Source of the DNA: an uncultured Aquimarina sp.
GTDB lineage: Bacteria; Bacteroidota; Bacteroidia; Flavobacteriales; Flavobacteriaceae
DNA: 64,000 bases
NCBI GenBank assembly: GCA_947498785.1
Contig: CANMLS010000002.1
Location: forward strand, 124,001 to 188,000
Direction: 5' to 3'
Shown in pieces: positions 34,199-44,117 of this stretch (within the stretch, counting starts at the first letter, position 1; each line of letters opens with the position of its first letter). Below the pieces are notes generated by a model. The model had not been told where the DNA came from. It saw only the letters and a program-made list of their open reading frames with translations, and made no database searches. The position numbers were made by a program, and so were the translations under genes.

Positions 34199-36403
34199 TT
34201 ACTTTCCTAATTCGAGTTGATTTTTTACTAAATTATAGTAATTACCCTTCTTTTCGATTAAAGTTTCATGATTTCCTACTTCTACAATTTCACCTTTGTC
34301 CAGGACGACAATCTGGTGTGCATTTTTAACTGTACTTAATCGGTGGGCTATTACCATAACGGTTTTATCTTTGAAAAAGGTATCTAGTTTTTCCATAATT
34401 ACTTTTTCATTATTAGCATCGAGAGCAGAAGTGGCTTCATCAAAGAACAAATATTTTGGGTTTTTATATACCGAGCGAGCAATAAAAAGACGCTGTTTTT
34501 GACCAGTACTTAATCCTACACCTTCCATTCCTATTTTAGTATTATAAGAAAGAGGAAGAGTTTCGATAAAATCTTTGATATTTGCTACATCCACAGCATG
34601 TGCTAATTTTTTCTTGTCCACATAATCCTCTCCTACAGCAATATTATTTGCAATGGTATCATTAAAAATATATCCTTCTTGCATTACCACGCCAAATTGA
34701 TCTCTCCATGATTTTTGGGATACATTTTTTAAATCATGGGAACCGATAAAAATTTGGCCTTCACCAGGTTCATAAAATTTTAATAAGAGTTTCATTAAGG
34801 TGGTTTTTCCACTTCCGCTAACTCCTACAACAGCGGTAATTTTATTAGCAGGAATAGAAAGGTTGAGGTTTTCTAATACAGGTTTATCTGATCCTACATA
34901 TCTAAAAAATAGATTTTTGATTTCAAATCCAGAATTTTCTGCAATTTCTTTTATTTTTTCATCTCCCGCTTGTTCTTCATCTTCTTTATTATGTATTTCT
35001 CCCAAGCGCTCTAATGAGATTTGTGCATCCTGTAGCTCTCTTAGGAAATTAATCAACTGAGAAATGGGAGCATTTAATTGTCCTACAATAGCCGTTATTG
35101 CTAGCATCATACCTAATGTGATATCTCCGTCAATAACCAATTTAGCAGAGAAAACAGTAATTAGAATATTTTTTAATTCATTTATAAAAGAAGATCCTAC
35201 ACTTTGGTATTGTTCTAATGCCAGATTTTCTATTGATATTCTAAATAATTTGGCTTGTACGAATTCCCAATTCCAACGTTTTCTTTTTTCGGCATTATGA
35301 AGTTTTATCTCCTGCATACCGTTAACCAATTCTATCACTTTACTTTGTTCTTCACTTATTTGAGAAAATCGCTTATAATCAAGTTTTTTACGTTTCTTAA
35401 AGAACACGAGTATCCATGCAAAATAAAAAGTACTACCAATAGCAAAAATACCAAAAATCGGAATGCTATAATAAATCAAAACGATGCTAAACACAATAAG
35501 ATTTACCATCGAAAACAATACATTGAGCGATGACATGGTTAATATTTGTTCTATTCGCTTATGATCGTTTATCCTCTGCAAGAGATCTCCTGTCATTTTT
35601 ACATCAAAATAGGAGATAGGCAAATTCATAAGTTTAATAAAGAAATCAGATATCAGTGAAATATTTATTCTAGTACTTAGGTGAAGTAAAATCCAACTTC
35701 TTAGAACATCAATTAAAGTTCTACCTATAAAAAGAGAAAGCATTGCAATGAGAACAAGGTAAACAAAATTAAGGTCTTGATTTTTTATACCTACATCAAC
35801 AATACTTTGTGTTAAAAAGGGAGTGATAAGTTGTAGCAAACTTCCGGCACCGAGCCCTAAGGCTAATTGAAAAAGGAAGGCTTTATATTTGAATATATAT
35901 TTAGAGATAAATTTAAAACCAAATTTCTGATCTTCTTCATCCAAGTTATCATTATAAAATTTGGGTGTTGGTTCTACCAATAATGCTACACCTTCTTCTG
36001 TGTTCTCGTCTGCATTATTACCTATCCATGCTTTTATAAACTCTTCTTTTGTATACGTTATCAAACCATGTGCCGGGTCAGAAACGTATATTGTCATTTG
36101 GCCTCTACGAGTAGTTTTGATTTTATATACGACTACATAATGAACTTTATTCCAATGAACAATGCAAGGCAGTGGTACTTCGTCTAATTTTTTTAATGAA
36201 AGTTTTACTCCAAGAGATCTAAATCCAATTTCTTCTACAGCATCACTTAGCCCTAAAAGAGAACTTCCTTCTCTAGTTGTTTCGCTCAATGTTCTTAATT
36301 TTTGAGTATTAAGAACTCTTCCATAGTGCTTAGCGATAATTTTGATACAAGTAGGTCCGCAATCTTTAGATTCAGCTTGTTTATAGAAGGGAAATTTTGG
36401 CAT
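34199..36403 (-). CDS. Peptidase-C39 ABC exporter (bacteriocin-type)
   Basis: A 734-residue transporter. The N-terminal C39 peptidase domain (about 1-140) has the catalytic Cys15 in KDCGPTC and a downstream His in VHYVVVYK. The membrane domain has about six helices (about 165-460). The ATPase domain has Walker A GVSGSGKTT, signature LSTGQKQR, Walker B YLFFDEATSALD and the H-loop IAHRLS. Such proteins cut a double-glycine leader from a small peptide while exporting it. I found no double-glycine precursor gene next to it, so the cargo is probably encoded elsewhere. Confidence 0.9.
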   Translation of the reverse strand: MPKFPFYKQAESKDCGPTCIKIIAKHYGRVLNTQKLRTLSETTREGSSLLGLSDAVEEIGFRSLGVKLSLKKLDEVPLPCIVHWNKVHYVVVYKIKTTRRGQMTIYVSDPAHGLITYTKEEFIKAWIGNNADENTEEGVALLVEPTPKFYNDNLDEEDQKFGFKFISKYIFKYKAFLFQLALGLGAGSLLQLITPFLTQSIVDVGIKNQDLNFVYLVLIAMLSLFIGRTLIDVLRSWILLHLSTRINISLISDFFIKLMNLPISYFDVKMTGDLLQRINDHKRIEQILTMSSLNVLFSMVNLIVFSIVLIYYSIPIFGIFAIGSTFYFAWILVFFKKRKKLDYKRFSQISEEQSKVIELVNGMQEIKLHNAEKRKRWNWEFVQAKLFRISIENLALEQYQSVGSSFINELKNILITVFSAKLVIDGDITLGMMLAITAIVGQLNAPISQLINFLRELQDAQISLERLGEIHNKEDEEQAGDEKIKEIAENSGFEIKNLFFRYVGSDKPVLENLNLSIPANKITAVVGVSGSGKTTLMKLLLKFYEPGEGQIFIGSHDLKNVSQKSWRDQFGVVMQEGYIFNDTIANNIAVGEDYVDKKKLAHAVDVANIKDFIETLPLSYNTKIGMEGVGLSTGQKQRLFIARSVYKNPKYLFFDEATSALDANNEKVIMEKLDTFFKDKTVMVIAHRLSTVKNAHQIVVLDKGEIVEVGNHETLIEKKGNYYNLVKNQLELGK

Positions 36404-36541
36404 TAAGTGTTATTATTAAGTTGACTTTGTGTAATAAGATCTCTTACAAAGAAAAGTAATTCTTTTTGATTATACTACCGAAATTATACTCCTAAAATTA
36501 TCAAATTATATAATAGACACATTATTTGGTTGATTTAAGTA

Positions 36542-36592
36542 AAATAACAATGAGAGACTGCCTGAAAAGGTAACCTCCCATTGTTATTAGCT
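36542..36592 (-). terminator. Terminator of the starch-locus amylase transcript
   Basis: An imperfect inverted repeat with outer arms AATAACAATG/CATTGTTATT and a further GAG/CTC pairing, followed on the minus strand by a T run. Confidence 0.6.
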
Positions 36593-36622
36593 AACACTAT
36601 AAAATTAATTATATGTTTTATA

Positions 36623-38071
36623 TTATTCTTTAGTTAAAGACCAGATAGAATAGCTCCCTGGAGGAGCTTGAATAGTAGCGTTACCTTCTGCATCTGTGGT
36701 AGGTGTTGCTCTAGAGTTATTGGTGTAGTCTACTAGAGTTTTACCCGCCCAATTGGTTTTTACAACATGTTGTTTTGTCTGTTTACTAATATTCATGTAA
36801 AGAATTAGGCCTGGATTATCACCATTACCACTTCTTTTCATTATATACTCATCTTTACTAGCTTCAATTATCTCGACATCACCAACAGCCAAAGTATTAT
36901 AAATCCGTATTAACGTTTTTAACTGTCCTTTAAAAGATTCATAGTCAAGGTAGAATATTGTAGGATAACCATCATGTGTAAGAATGTAAGAATATGCTAA
37001 TAATTTATTACCATAACTAATTCTATTATCAGGGTTCTCATCTTTTTCGGTATCATGATTAGCGACAAATGTAACCGCCATATTTGGATCCAGTTTTCTT
37101 AACATATTATCAGCTTCTCCCAGCGGTGTAAGATCCTGTGTTCTATCTAGTGTCTCGTCTAATCTATAGAAACATGCAAAATCAAAAGCAGGTGATCCAG
37201 ATGCATCTACCCAATCTTTTAATATTTGTTGGTTTCCATCAAAATTTTCTCCAACAGAAAACCCTCCAATTTTATCATTCCATGCTTTTACCCATTTTGG
37301 AGCAAAACTTTTTACATAATCAAAACGCCATCCATCAAATCCTAAAGATTTGTAAAACTCTCCTACAGAATCATCCCTGCCCCATAACCATTCTTGTACA
37401 TAAGGTACTGCGTGGCTAAGATCTGTTTCGGCAAAAAAAAGTGCTTCTTCATCAGAATCAACAATTGCATTAGGATGAAAATGTTCAAAATTTCTATTGA
37501 ATTTACCAGAAGCATTACCATTTTCTTCATTAAATAAGCTAAATACCTCCGCATCTCTAAATGGATTATATTGCAACCCACCACCAGAATTATGCCCCAT
37601 AACAACGTCTGCGATAACTTCAATATCATTTGCATGAGATTTTTGGATCAAATCTTCTAATTCTTGTCGTGATCCGAAACGAGTTTCAACATTATCTTCA
37701 CCACGTTGACTAAATTCACCTACATCAAAATAGTCCATTGGGTCGTACCCCATAGAAAGTGATCCTGAAGCACCTTTACTTGGAGAAGGTAGCCAGATTC
37801 TATTTATACCAGAATCGGCCCAATCCTCAACTTTTTCGCCTACCACATTATACCAATCTCCGATAGGTTCAACATCCCAATAGAAAGCTTGCATAAATAC
37901 ACCCGCATCTTCTTTTTCGAATTGTGTAAGGTCCATTTTTAGTGATTGACTAGTAATAATAGTCTCACTATTATTTGCAGAATCATCGTCTTCAGAACAT
38001 CCTGTCAATCCAAGAACCAACCCTCCTAAGAGGAGGATGGTTTTGGTTGATATATTTGCTATTTTTTTCAT
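36623..38071 (-). CDS. Alpha-amylase, GH13, surface or periplasmic lipoprotein
   Basis: A 482-residue lipoprotein (signal ending LTGC, then SEDDD). The four GH13 regions are present: DVVMGHNSGG (I), GWRFDYVKSF with the nucleophile Asp (II), GENFD with the acid/base Glu (III) and FVANHDTEKD (IV). It cuts internal alpha-1,4 bonds of starch. The SEDDD stretch after the lipid-modified Cys is the kind of acidic signal used for surface export of lipoproteins in Bacteroidota, so it may act outside the cell. It is the last gene of the susCDE transcript. Confidence 0.88.
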   Translation of the reverse strand: MKKIANISTKTILLLGGLVLGLTGCSEDDDSANNSETIITSQSLKMDLTQFEKEDAGVFMQAFYWDVEPIGDWYNVVGEKVEDWADSGINRIWLPSPSKGASGSLSMGYDPMDYFDVGEFSQRGEDNVETRFGSRQELEDLIQKSHANDIEVIADVVMGHNSGGGLQYNPFRDAEVFSLFNEENGNASGKFNRNFEHFHPNAIVDSDEEALFFAETDLSHAVPYVQEWLWGRDDSVGEFYKSLGFDGWRFDYVKSFAPKWVKAWNDKIGGFSVGENFDGNQQILKDWVDASGSPAFDFACFYRLDETLDRTQDLTPLGEADNMLRKLDPNMAVTFVANHDTEKDENPDNRISYGNKLLAYSYILTHDGYPTIFYLDYESFKGQLKTLIRIYNTLAVGDVEIIEASKDEYIMKRSGNGDNPGLILYMNISKQTKQHVVKTNWAGKTLVDYTNNSRATPTTDAEGNATIQAPPGSYSIWSLTKE

Positions 38072-38098
38072 TTCAGCTTTTTAAGTTTGTTACACCAC

Positions 38099-39259
38099 TT
38101 ATTCTACAGGAACTAATAAATAACGGCCATCAAGGTCATTAAACCAGATATCATATGTACCTGCAGTTACAGGTATTGCTGGTGGATCACCATCTGTAAT
38201 TCCAACTCCAGTAAGTGCTGTCGTACCTCCCCAGTTTCCTAGCCAGTCATCACTGTGTCTAAATTTTAAAGGTCCGTCAAATAAAGTTTGCCCTTCTAAA
38301 TACCAAATATGTGGGTTAAAAGGAGATTGAGTCATATCCGTGTCGGGAGCATTCCATCCGCTATCATCACCAGTTCTCGAAGCACCAATAATACCAATAG
38401 TAGTATATGTAGGTTCTGTAGTAATAGTGAAAGGAGTAAAAGAATAGGTTAAATCATCAATATTGACTGTCAAATCATAATACCCAGATGCCGGAACTGT
38501 AAATGCACCAGGATCACCTCCAAGAATATCGCTACTGGTAAATCCACCACCATCTAATCCCCATTGTGGTTGCCATGACCCTTGGGTTTCTAATAATTTA
38601 AATTCATTTTCTCCTGGATCAACTTCGAAATAACCTCTAAAGTGGAAAACATTAGGATCATCTGCATCTCTAAATATGTATGTGTTTATAGAACTAGGGT
38701 TAGTACCATTTTCCCAATCATCATTATCCGCACCACCACTTTTGTTAGTGTCAACAGTATTACCAACTAAAAATAAATTTTTTACAGGAAGTATTGTTGA
38801 GTAAGGAGTAACTGTAACAGAAATCGTATTAGATTTTATAGCACTGCCTCCATTTGTCCCAAGAGAAGAAACAACGCGCAATTCTATTGAAGCTTCTTCA
38901 TCAGGTATTAAACCTACTAGTATTGCTACATTGTTTAATTCTTTTACTGTCCAGCTATAAAAACGATCAACAGTAGAAGCGATTGTTTCTAGAGTTTCAA
39001 AATCGGTACCAGCACGGGCAGCTTCAATTGTATATGTAATCGGAGTACTAATGTTATAACCAGCATCTTCCCAAACAAAAGTAAATGCCTGATCGTTTTC
39101 AATATCTTTGTTAAGAGTAACAGGTGAATTTGCAGTGACAATTAGTGGTCCTTCTGACTGCTCTTCTTGGATTACAAATGTAGGCTCATCATCTTCAACA
39201 CATGCATTAAAACATAGTATTACTACAAATGCAAACAGTAGTATTGATATTTTTTTCAT
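38099..39259 (-). CDS. SusE/SusF-type starch-binding lipoprotein
   Basis: A 386-residue lipoprotein (LCFNAC followed by VEDDEPT). An N-terminal SusE-like immunoglobulin domain (about 35-150: SPVTLNKDIENDQAFTFVWE) is followed by two starch-binding modules with the repeated pattern NLFLVGN... FHFRGYFEVDPGENEFKLLE and GIIGASRTGDDSGWN... LKFRHSDDWLGNWGG. SusE/F proteins hold starch at the cell surface. It lies between the susD gene and the amylase. Confidence 0.83.
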   Translation of the reverse strand: MKKISILLFAFVVILCFNACVEDDEPTFVIQEEQSEGPLIVTANSPVTLNKDIENDQAFTFVWEDAGYNISTPITYTIEAARAGTDFETLETIASTVDRFYSWTVKELNNVAILVGLIPDEEASIELRVVSSLGTNGGSAIKSNTISVTVTPYSTILPVKNLFLVGNTVDTNKSGGADNDDWENGTNPSSINTYIFRDADDPNVFHFRGYFEVDPGENEFKLLETQGSWQPQWGLDGGGFTSSDILGGDPGAFTVPASGYYDLTVNIDDLTYSFTPFTITTEPTYTTIGIIGASRTGDDSGWNAPDTDMTQSPFNPHIWYLEGQTLFDGPLKFRHSDDWLGNWGGTTALTGVGITDGDPPAIPVTAGTYDIWFNDLDGRYLLVPVE

Positions 39260-39291
39260 AACTGTATAAATTAAATTTGTTGTATTGTTTT

Positions 39292-40956
39292 TTAGAATCC
39301 TGTGTTCTGACCCAGATTTGGATTAGCAGATCTACTAGAAGCAGGAACAGGGAATAGTTTAAAATTATTAGAAATCGAAGATCCATTTTGGGGTCCTCCT
39401 TTGTATGACCAATTGTAGGCTCCTCCTGTATATCTTTCAAATCGTATTAAGTCCTGTCTTCTATGACCTTCCCAGTATAATTCTCTTGCTCGTTCATCTA
39501 TAATAAAATCTAAAGTAAGATCACTTATCTCAATATTGCCAGTGTTATCACCAAATGCTCTTTCTCTTAAAGCATTTATATATCCAAGTGCTATATTAGG
39601 GTCACCACCTCCACCTTTGAGATGAGCTTCTGCATACATTAGATATACATCTGCAAGTCTATAAAGAGGGAAATCGGTATCTACAAAAGTGGCATCCTTA
39701 CCTGGTTGTCCACCAGAAGTGATGTTAGAAAATTTTGAAATAAGGTATCCACCAGATGTATCGCTGATATCGGCAATTTCTATAGGACGATCTTCTTCGG
39801 TAATAATATTTCCTTCATCATCCAATTCTATATCCTTAGAGACTACGGTGTTTCTATCATCATTAGCAAAGAGAGGGTCATTCACAAATAACTCTGCAAA
39901 TTCTTTTCTTGTTCTATATAGGTTACCAAAACCTCCAACACCCAAAGACTCAGGAGTTGGTTGAAAACCTGCTCTAGCGTTTTGTTGTCCTTGAATTAAA
40001 ATTCCAGCACCACCAAAATTTCTTACCGTAGCTCCATCTGATATAATAGGAAAAATGACTTCGTTTTGTGCACCATTAGAATCATTATCAGCATTAAAAT
40101 TGTATAGATAGTTAGGGGTTAAAGAATATCCACTATTAATAATTTCCTGACAAGTACTCAGACAATCTGCAAAACGTTGATTTTCTTCTCCTAGATATAC
40201 ACCAGCATTTAGATAAAGTTTAGCAAGGATCATTTTTGCTACTCCTTTATTTGCACGTCCATAAAGTGAAGCATTACCCGGAGCTACATCTAACAAATCA
40301 TTATTAGCAGCAAGCAATTCAGCTTCTATATAATCAAATAACTTCTGACCTGCAATTTCTGGTACTCTAGTAAATCCAACAGCATCATTTTCTGTTGCAA
40401 AAGGAGCTCTTCTAAAAAGATCTAATAGATGATAATTTGCTAACGCACGAAGTACACGAGCCTCTGCTCTATACGTTGTAACTTCATTTCTTAATTCTCC
40501 TGAAACACCTCGACCATCTAATTTGCCATCGGTAGTTTGACGTAAAAACTCATTGGCTAAAGAAATTTGAAAAGTAGCTCTTGCAAAGAAACCAAGAACT
40601 ACTACATTATTAGCATCCCAAGAATTTCTTTGTATTTCGCGAATACCAGGATCGTTTTCAAATGTAAAAATCATTTCATCTGTAGTCAAGTTCTGTAAGC
40701 TAAATAAACCTCTTATATATTGTCCGGTTCCTGCATCTATTCCTGCAATGTTTGATGTTCCAGGAGCATCCAAACCTACCACAGAAAAGTTTGCATAAAC
40801 CCCTGCTATTGCTCGGTCATAAGCATCAGGACTACTAAATACGTCCTCTGCAAGTAAATCATCATCATCTTCTAACTCGATATTTAAGTCATCTTCGCAA
40901 GAAGCAAATATACCGATGAAAAGAAATGCGTATAAAAAAATCTTATATAGTTTCAT
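39292..40956 (-). CDS. susD: SusD/RagB family nutrient-binding outer-membrane lipoprotein
   Basis: A 554-residue lipoprotein (IFASC, then EDDLN). It has the SusD TPR-rich architecture: N-terminal AYDRAIAGVYANFSVVG, TYRAEARVLRALANYHLLDL, APFATENDAVGFTRVPE, and the C-terminal RARELYWEGHRRQDLIRFER. It pairs with the TonB-dependent SusC channel as the lid that captures malto-oligosaccharides. The stop of susC is 11 bp upstream of its start. Confidence 0.9.
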   Translation of the reverse strand: MKLYKIFLYAFLFIGIFASCEDDLNIELEDDDDLLAEDVFSSPDAYDRAIAGVYANFSVVGLDAPGTSNIAGIDAGTGQYIRGLFSLQNLTTDEMIFTFENDPGIREIQRNSWDANNVVVLGFFARATFQISLANEFLRQTTDGKLDGRGVSGELRNEVTTYRAEARVLRALANYHLLDLFRRAPFATENDAVGFTRVPEIAGQKLFDYIEAELLAANNDLLDVAPGNASLYGRANKGVAKMILAKLYLNAGVYLGEENQRFADCLSTCQEIINSGYSLTPNYLYNFNADNDSNGAQNEVIFPIISDGATVRNFGGAGILIQGQQNARAGFQPTPESLGVGGFGNLYRTRKEFAELFVNDPLFANDDRNTVVSKDIELDDEGNIITEEDRPIEIADISDTSGGYLISKFSNITSGGQPGKDATFVDTDFPLYRLADVYLMYAEAHLKGGGGDPNIALGYINALRERAFGDNTGNIEISDLTLDFIIDERARELYWEGHRRQDLIRFERYTGGAYNWSYKGGPQNGSSISNNFKLFPVPASSRSANPNLGQNTGF

Positions 40957-40967
40957 TTCCTAATTTT

Positions 40968-43895
40968 TTAGTATTTATAGTTTATTCCTAATAACAAAGT
41001 GCGGCCTCTTGGAAAGATTGTGTTATCCACACCGTTATTTTGGATTTCAGGATCTAATCCAGAATAATCTGTAATAACGAATGCATTCTGTACCCCAGCC
41101 CATATACGTAAGCTTGATACCCCTTTCATTAGGTCTCGCATTGTATATCCTACTGTAATATTATCCATTCTTACAAATGATGCATCTTCTACATAGTAAT
41201 CTGATAAGATTACATCAGAAGTGTTTTGGAAATTAGTGTCTAGTACACTTACTGGAGTATTATTAAATACATTTCTAAATATATTTCCCAATTGTGCGTT
41301 TGATGAAGCTATATTGTTGTAGATTTCGTTTCCGATACTGGCTCTCATGTTAAAGCTGAAGTCAAAATCCTTGTAATTGAAACTTGATTGAAGCCCCATT
41401 ATGATGTCTGCAGTTGCATTACCAGATACATATCGATCATTGTTGTTTATGATACCATCCCTATTTAAATCTGCATAAGCTCCTTCTATTGGTCTACCAT
41501 TGGAGTCATAAATTTGTGCAAACGTAAAAAAGGAGAAAGGATCTTCTCCCTGTCTTTGAATCTGAATAGTATTACCTGTTCCGCCACTAATACCAGTAGT
41601 TAATATGTCTTGTCCAAATGCTAATTCTTCAATTTCTCTACTGATATAAGTTGCATTATAGCTAACATTCCAGTTTAAATCATTTGTTCTAATAATATCA
41701 GCACTGATAGAAAATTCTAATCCTTTTGTAACAAACTTACCAATGTTTTGAAATCCTTGATTAGAGAAGTTTGCTCCATCTGGTACAGGAGCTTGAGAAA
41801 GTAAATCATCAGATTCTTTTCTGAACATATCTACTGCACCACTGATTCGATCATTCCAGAAACCATAATCTAAACCAACATTATATTCAGTTATCTTTTC
41901 CCATTCGATTTCCTCATTTCTAAATTGAGCTTGAACTATGTTTATGACTTCTCCGTTAAGAATATATTGAGTGTTTGGTCCGCTACCTCTGTAACGTTCT
42001 AAGTAATCATTTGCAGAAGGAATATCTTGTTGTCCAGTAATACCATAACCTAATCTTAATCTTAGATTACTAACCAATGAAGAGTTTCTAAGAAAATTTT
42101 CTTCATTAATCTGCCATCCAAAAGATGCAGAAGGGAAATAACCAAACCTATTATCCTCACTAAACCTAGAAGTTCCATCTCGACGTATTGATCCAGTTAA
42201 AAAATACTTATCATTAAATTTTAAATTTGTTCTTAAGAAATACGCTAATAATATTACATCGGCATTGATGGTTTCTTCAGGGATTATATTTGGATCACGT
42301 TGATCTCCTGTTTTTAATTCTTCTACCTCAAATTTTTGATAAGAATACCCACCAGTTGCTTCAATATCTAAACCGCCAATTTTTTTATTGTATACCAAAT
42401 ATGTATCTAATAATCTGTTTTCTGCAATAAATTCTGTATCAGATTTATAACCGTTGAATTCTCCTTGAGAAGCGTTAAAAGTATTAGCACTTTCGGTAGA
42501 ACGTTCCTCGAATCTATTAGTCTCACTAATATCTGTTCCAAAATTTACCACTGCTCTTAGATCTGGAAAAAAGTGTAATTGATAATCAAATTTTGCATTA
42601 CCATAATATCTTCTTACGTTGGCTATGTCTCTAGTTTGTAGTAATTTAGCGACTGGATTTTTTTGCACATTTGCTCTTGCAAAACCTGTGCTTGGGTCCA
42701 GATATTCAAAGAAACCCCCATATTGTGAACTTGGATCAAGAACTGGTTGAGTAGGATCAAATGTGATAGCGGATCCCTCTACACCAGGAGCAAATCTATT
42801 TTTCTCAAAATTGAGATTTGCATTAATATCTATCTTTAAATGATTATTAAAAAGTATGGGGTTTAAAGAAAGAGATGTCGTTGTTCTTTCAAATTTTGAA
42901 GTTTTTCTAAGACCTTCCTGATCAGATCTCCCTAAGGTTAGTCTAGTAGGTATTACCTGTAATATAGAACCACTGAGGGATAAATTATGGTCTGAGGTGA
43001 AAGCATTTCTATAAATCTCATCTTGCCAGTCGGTATTTGCTGAGCCCAAATCACTAACTCGATCTGGAAAATTTTCTGCTATAAATGCTCTATATTGACT
43101 AGGGGAGAAGACATCTACAACATTGTTCACAGAATTTATACCAGTTTTTGAATTAAAGCTAATCTGTAAATTCTTTTTACCTTTTTTGGTTGTTATAATA
43201 ATAACCCCGTTTGCCCCACGATTACCATAGATTGCTGCTGCCGAAGCATCCTTTAAAATGGAAAATGATTCAATATCATTAGGATTGATTGCAGAAAGAA
43301 TAGACCTAGCGCCGTTGTCAGTGTCTCCAGGATCATTTAGGGGCAAGCCATCCACAACAATTAGTGGGTTATTAGAAGCGTTTAAGGAGGCTCCTCCTCG
43401 AATTCTAATTTCAGAATTCCCAGCAGGACCACCATTGGTATTAATGTTAACACCTGCTACTCGACCGTTAAATAGAGTTTCTGCTGTAATGTTGTTACCC
43501 GTATTAAAATCTTCTGAGGTTATCAATGCAACAGATCCAGTTAAATCCTTTTTCCTAGTAGTACCATAACCAATGACAACTACTTGTTCGAGTTCAGCAG
43601 CATCCTCTTCCAATACAATGTCTATATTAGTCTGACCACTGTATGCCATTTCCTGGGGTATGAATCCAACATAGGAAAATACAATTATGTCCCCATTGTT
43701 AACATTACTTAAAGAATAATTTCCGTCAAAATCAGAAGTTGCTCCGTTTGTAGACCCCTTAAGAATGATATTTACACCAGGAATGGGTTGACCATTTCCT
43801 GCATCAGTAACTGTTCCATTAACAGTCGACTGCGCAAAAAAGCTCATTGGTATTAACCATAATAAAAACAATGTGCTTTTAGTAAATGTTTTCAT
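40968..43895 (-). CDS. susC: SusC/RagA TonB-linked outer-membrane transporter
   Basis: A 975-residue outer-membrane protein. It has a signal peptide, a carboxypeptidase-like domain (VNGTVTDAGNGQPIPGVNII, KGSTNGATSDFDGNYSLSN), the TonB box region (EQVVVIGYGTTRKKDLTGSV), the plug (ISTSAG-like loop replaced by NGGPAGNSEIRIRGGASLN) and a 22-strand-type barrel ending GRTLLLGINYKY. It imports malto-oligosaccharides in partnership with SusD. The upstream region carries the LacI-type operator and one copy of a 20-bp direct repeat. Confidence 0.92.
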   Translation of the reverse strand: MKTFTKSTLFLLWLIPMSFFAQSTVNGTVTDAGNGQPIPGVNIILKGSTNGATSDFDGNYSLSNVNNGDIIVFSYVGFIPQEMAYSGQTNIDIVLEEDAAELEQVVVIGYGTTRKKDLTGSVALITSEDFNTGNNITAETLFNGRVAGVNINTNGGPAGNSEIRIRGGASLNASNNPLIVVDGLPLNDPGDTDNGARSILSAINPNDIESFSILKDASAAAIYGNRGANGVIIITTKKGKKNLQISFNSKTGINSVNNVVDVFSPSQYRAFIAENFPDRVSDLGSANTDWQDEIYRNAFTSDHNLSLSGSILQVIPTRLTLGRSDQEGLRKTSKFERTTTSLSLNPILFNNHLKIDINANLNFEKNRFAPGVEGSAITFDPTQPVLDPSSQYGGFFEYLDPSTGFARANVQKNPVAKLLQTRDIANVRRYYGNAKFDYQLHFFPDLRAVVNFGTDISETNRFEERSTESANTFNASQGEFNGYKSDTEFIAENRLLDTYLVYNKKIGGLDIEATGGYSYQKFEVEELKTGDQRDPNIIPEETINADVILLAYFLRTNLKFNDKYFLTGSIRRDGTSRFSEDNRFGYFPSASFGWQINEENFLRNSSLVSNLRLRLGYGITGQQDIPSANDYLERYRGSGPNTQYILNGEVINIVQAQFRNEEIEWEKITEYNVGLDYGFWNDRISGAVDMFRKESDDLLSQAPVPDGANFSNQGFQNIGKFVTKGLEFSISADIIRTNDLNWNVSYNATYISREIEELAFGQDILTTGISGGTGNTIQIQRQGEDPFSFFTFAQIYDSNGRPIEGAYADLNRDGIINNNDRYVSGNATADIIMGLQSSFNYKDFDFSFNMRASIGNEIYNNIASSNAQLGNIFRNVFNNTPVSVLDTNFQNTSDVILSDYYVEDASFVRMDNITVGYTMRDLMKGVSSLRIWAGVQNAFVITDYSGLDPEIQNNGVDNTIFPRGRTLLLGINYKY

Positions 43896-43926
43896 AAAAT
43901 TGAATTAGTTTTAAATGTTTTTAAAT

Positions 43927-43946
43927 CTTATATTTTCGCTTTCTAC
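43927..43946. repeat. 20-bp direct repeat in the starch locus, copy 1
   Basis: CTTATATTTTCGCTTTCTAC, identical to 45194-45213. A third, weaker copy (ACATATTTTCGCTTTCGTAT) is at 44071-44090. It lies 32 bp upstream of susC, in the opposite orientation to that gene. Confidence 0.9.
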
Positions 43947-44001
43947 ATCCAAAGTATGTAAATTTTGTGTTAATTTTTAAGTGGAGTTTAACTACATCCT
44001 T

Positions 44002-44017
44002 ACGCAAACGTTTGCGT
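44002..44017. promoter_or_regulatory. LacI-type operator between susC and the regulator gene
   Basis: A perfect 16-bp palindrome ACGCAAACGTTTGCGT with the central CG typical of LacI-family sites. It sits in the divergent promoter region, 107 bp upstream of susC and 101 bp upstream of the LacI gene, and is the likely binding site of that regulator. Confidence 0.8.
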
Positions 44018-44117
44018 GTGGAAAACTTTTGAAATTGCGTTAAAATTTTAAGTTTAATTCTGTTAATATGACATATTTTCGCTTTCGTATTTGGCTTTTA
44101 ATCAAAATCATAGGGTA

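Noticed and set aside
36404..36622. A double-glycine bacteriocin precursor beside the C39 exporter
   Set aside because: No short frame with a GG-type leader is present in this gap or on the other flank of the exporter.
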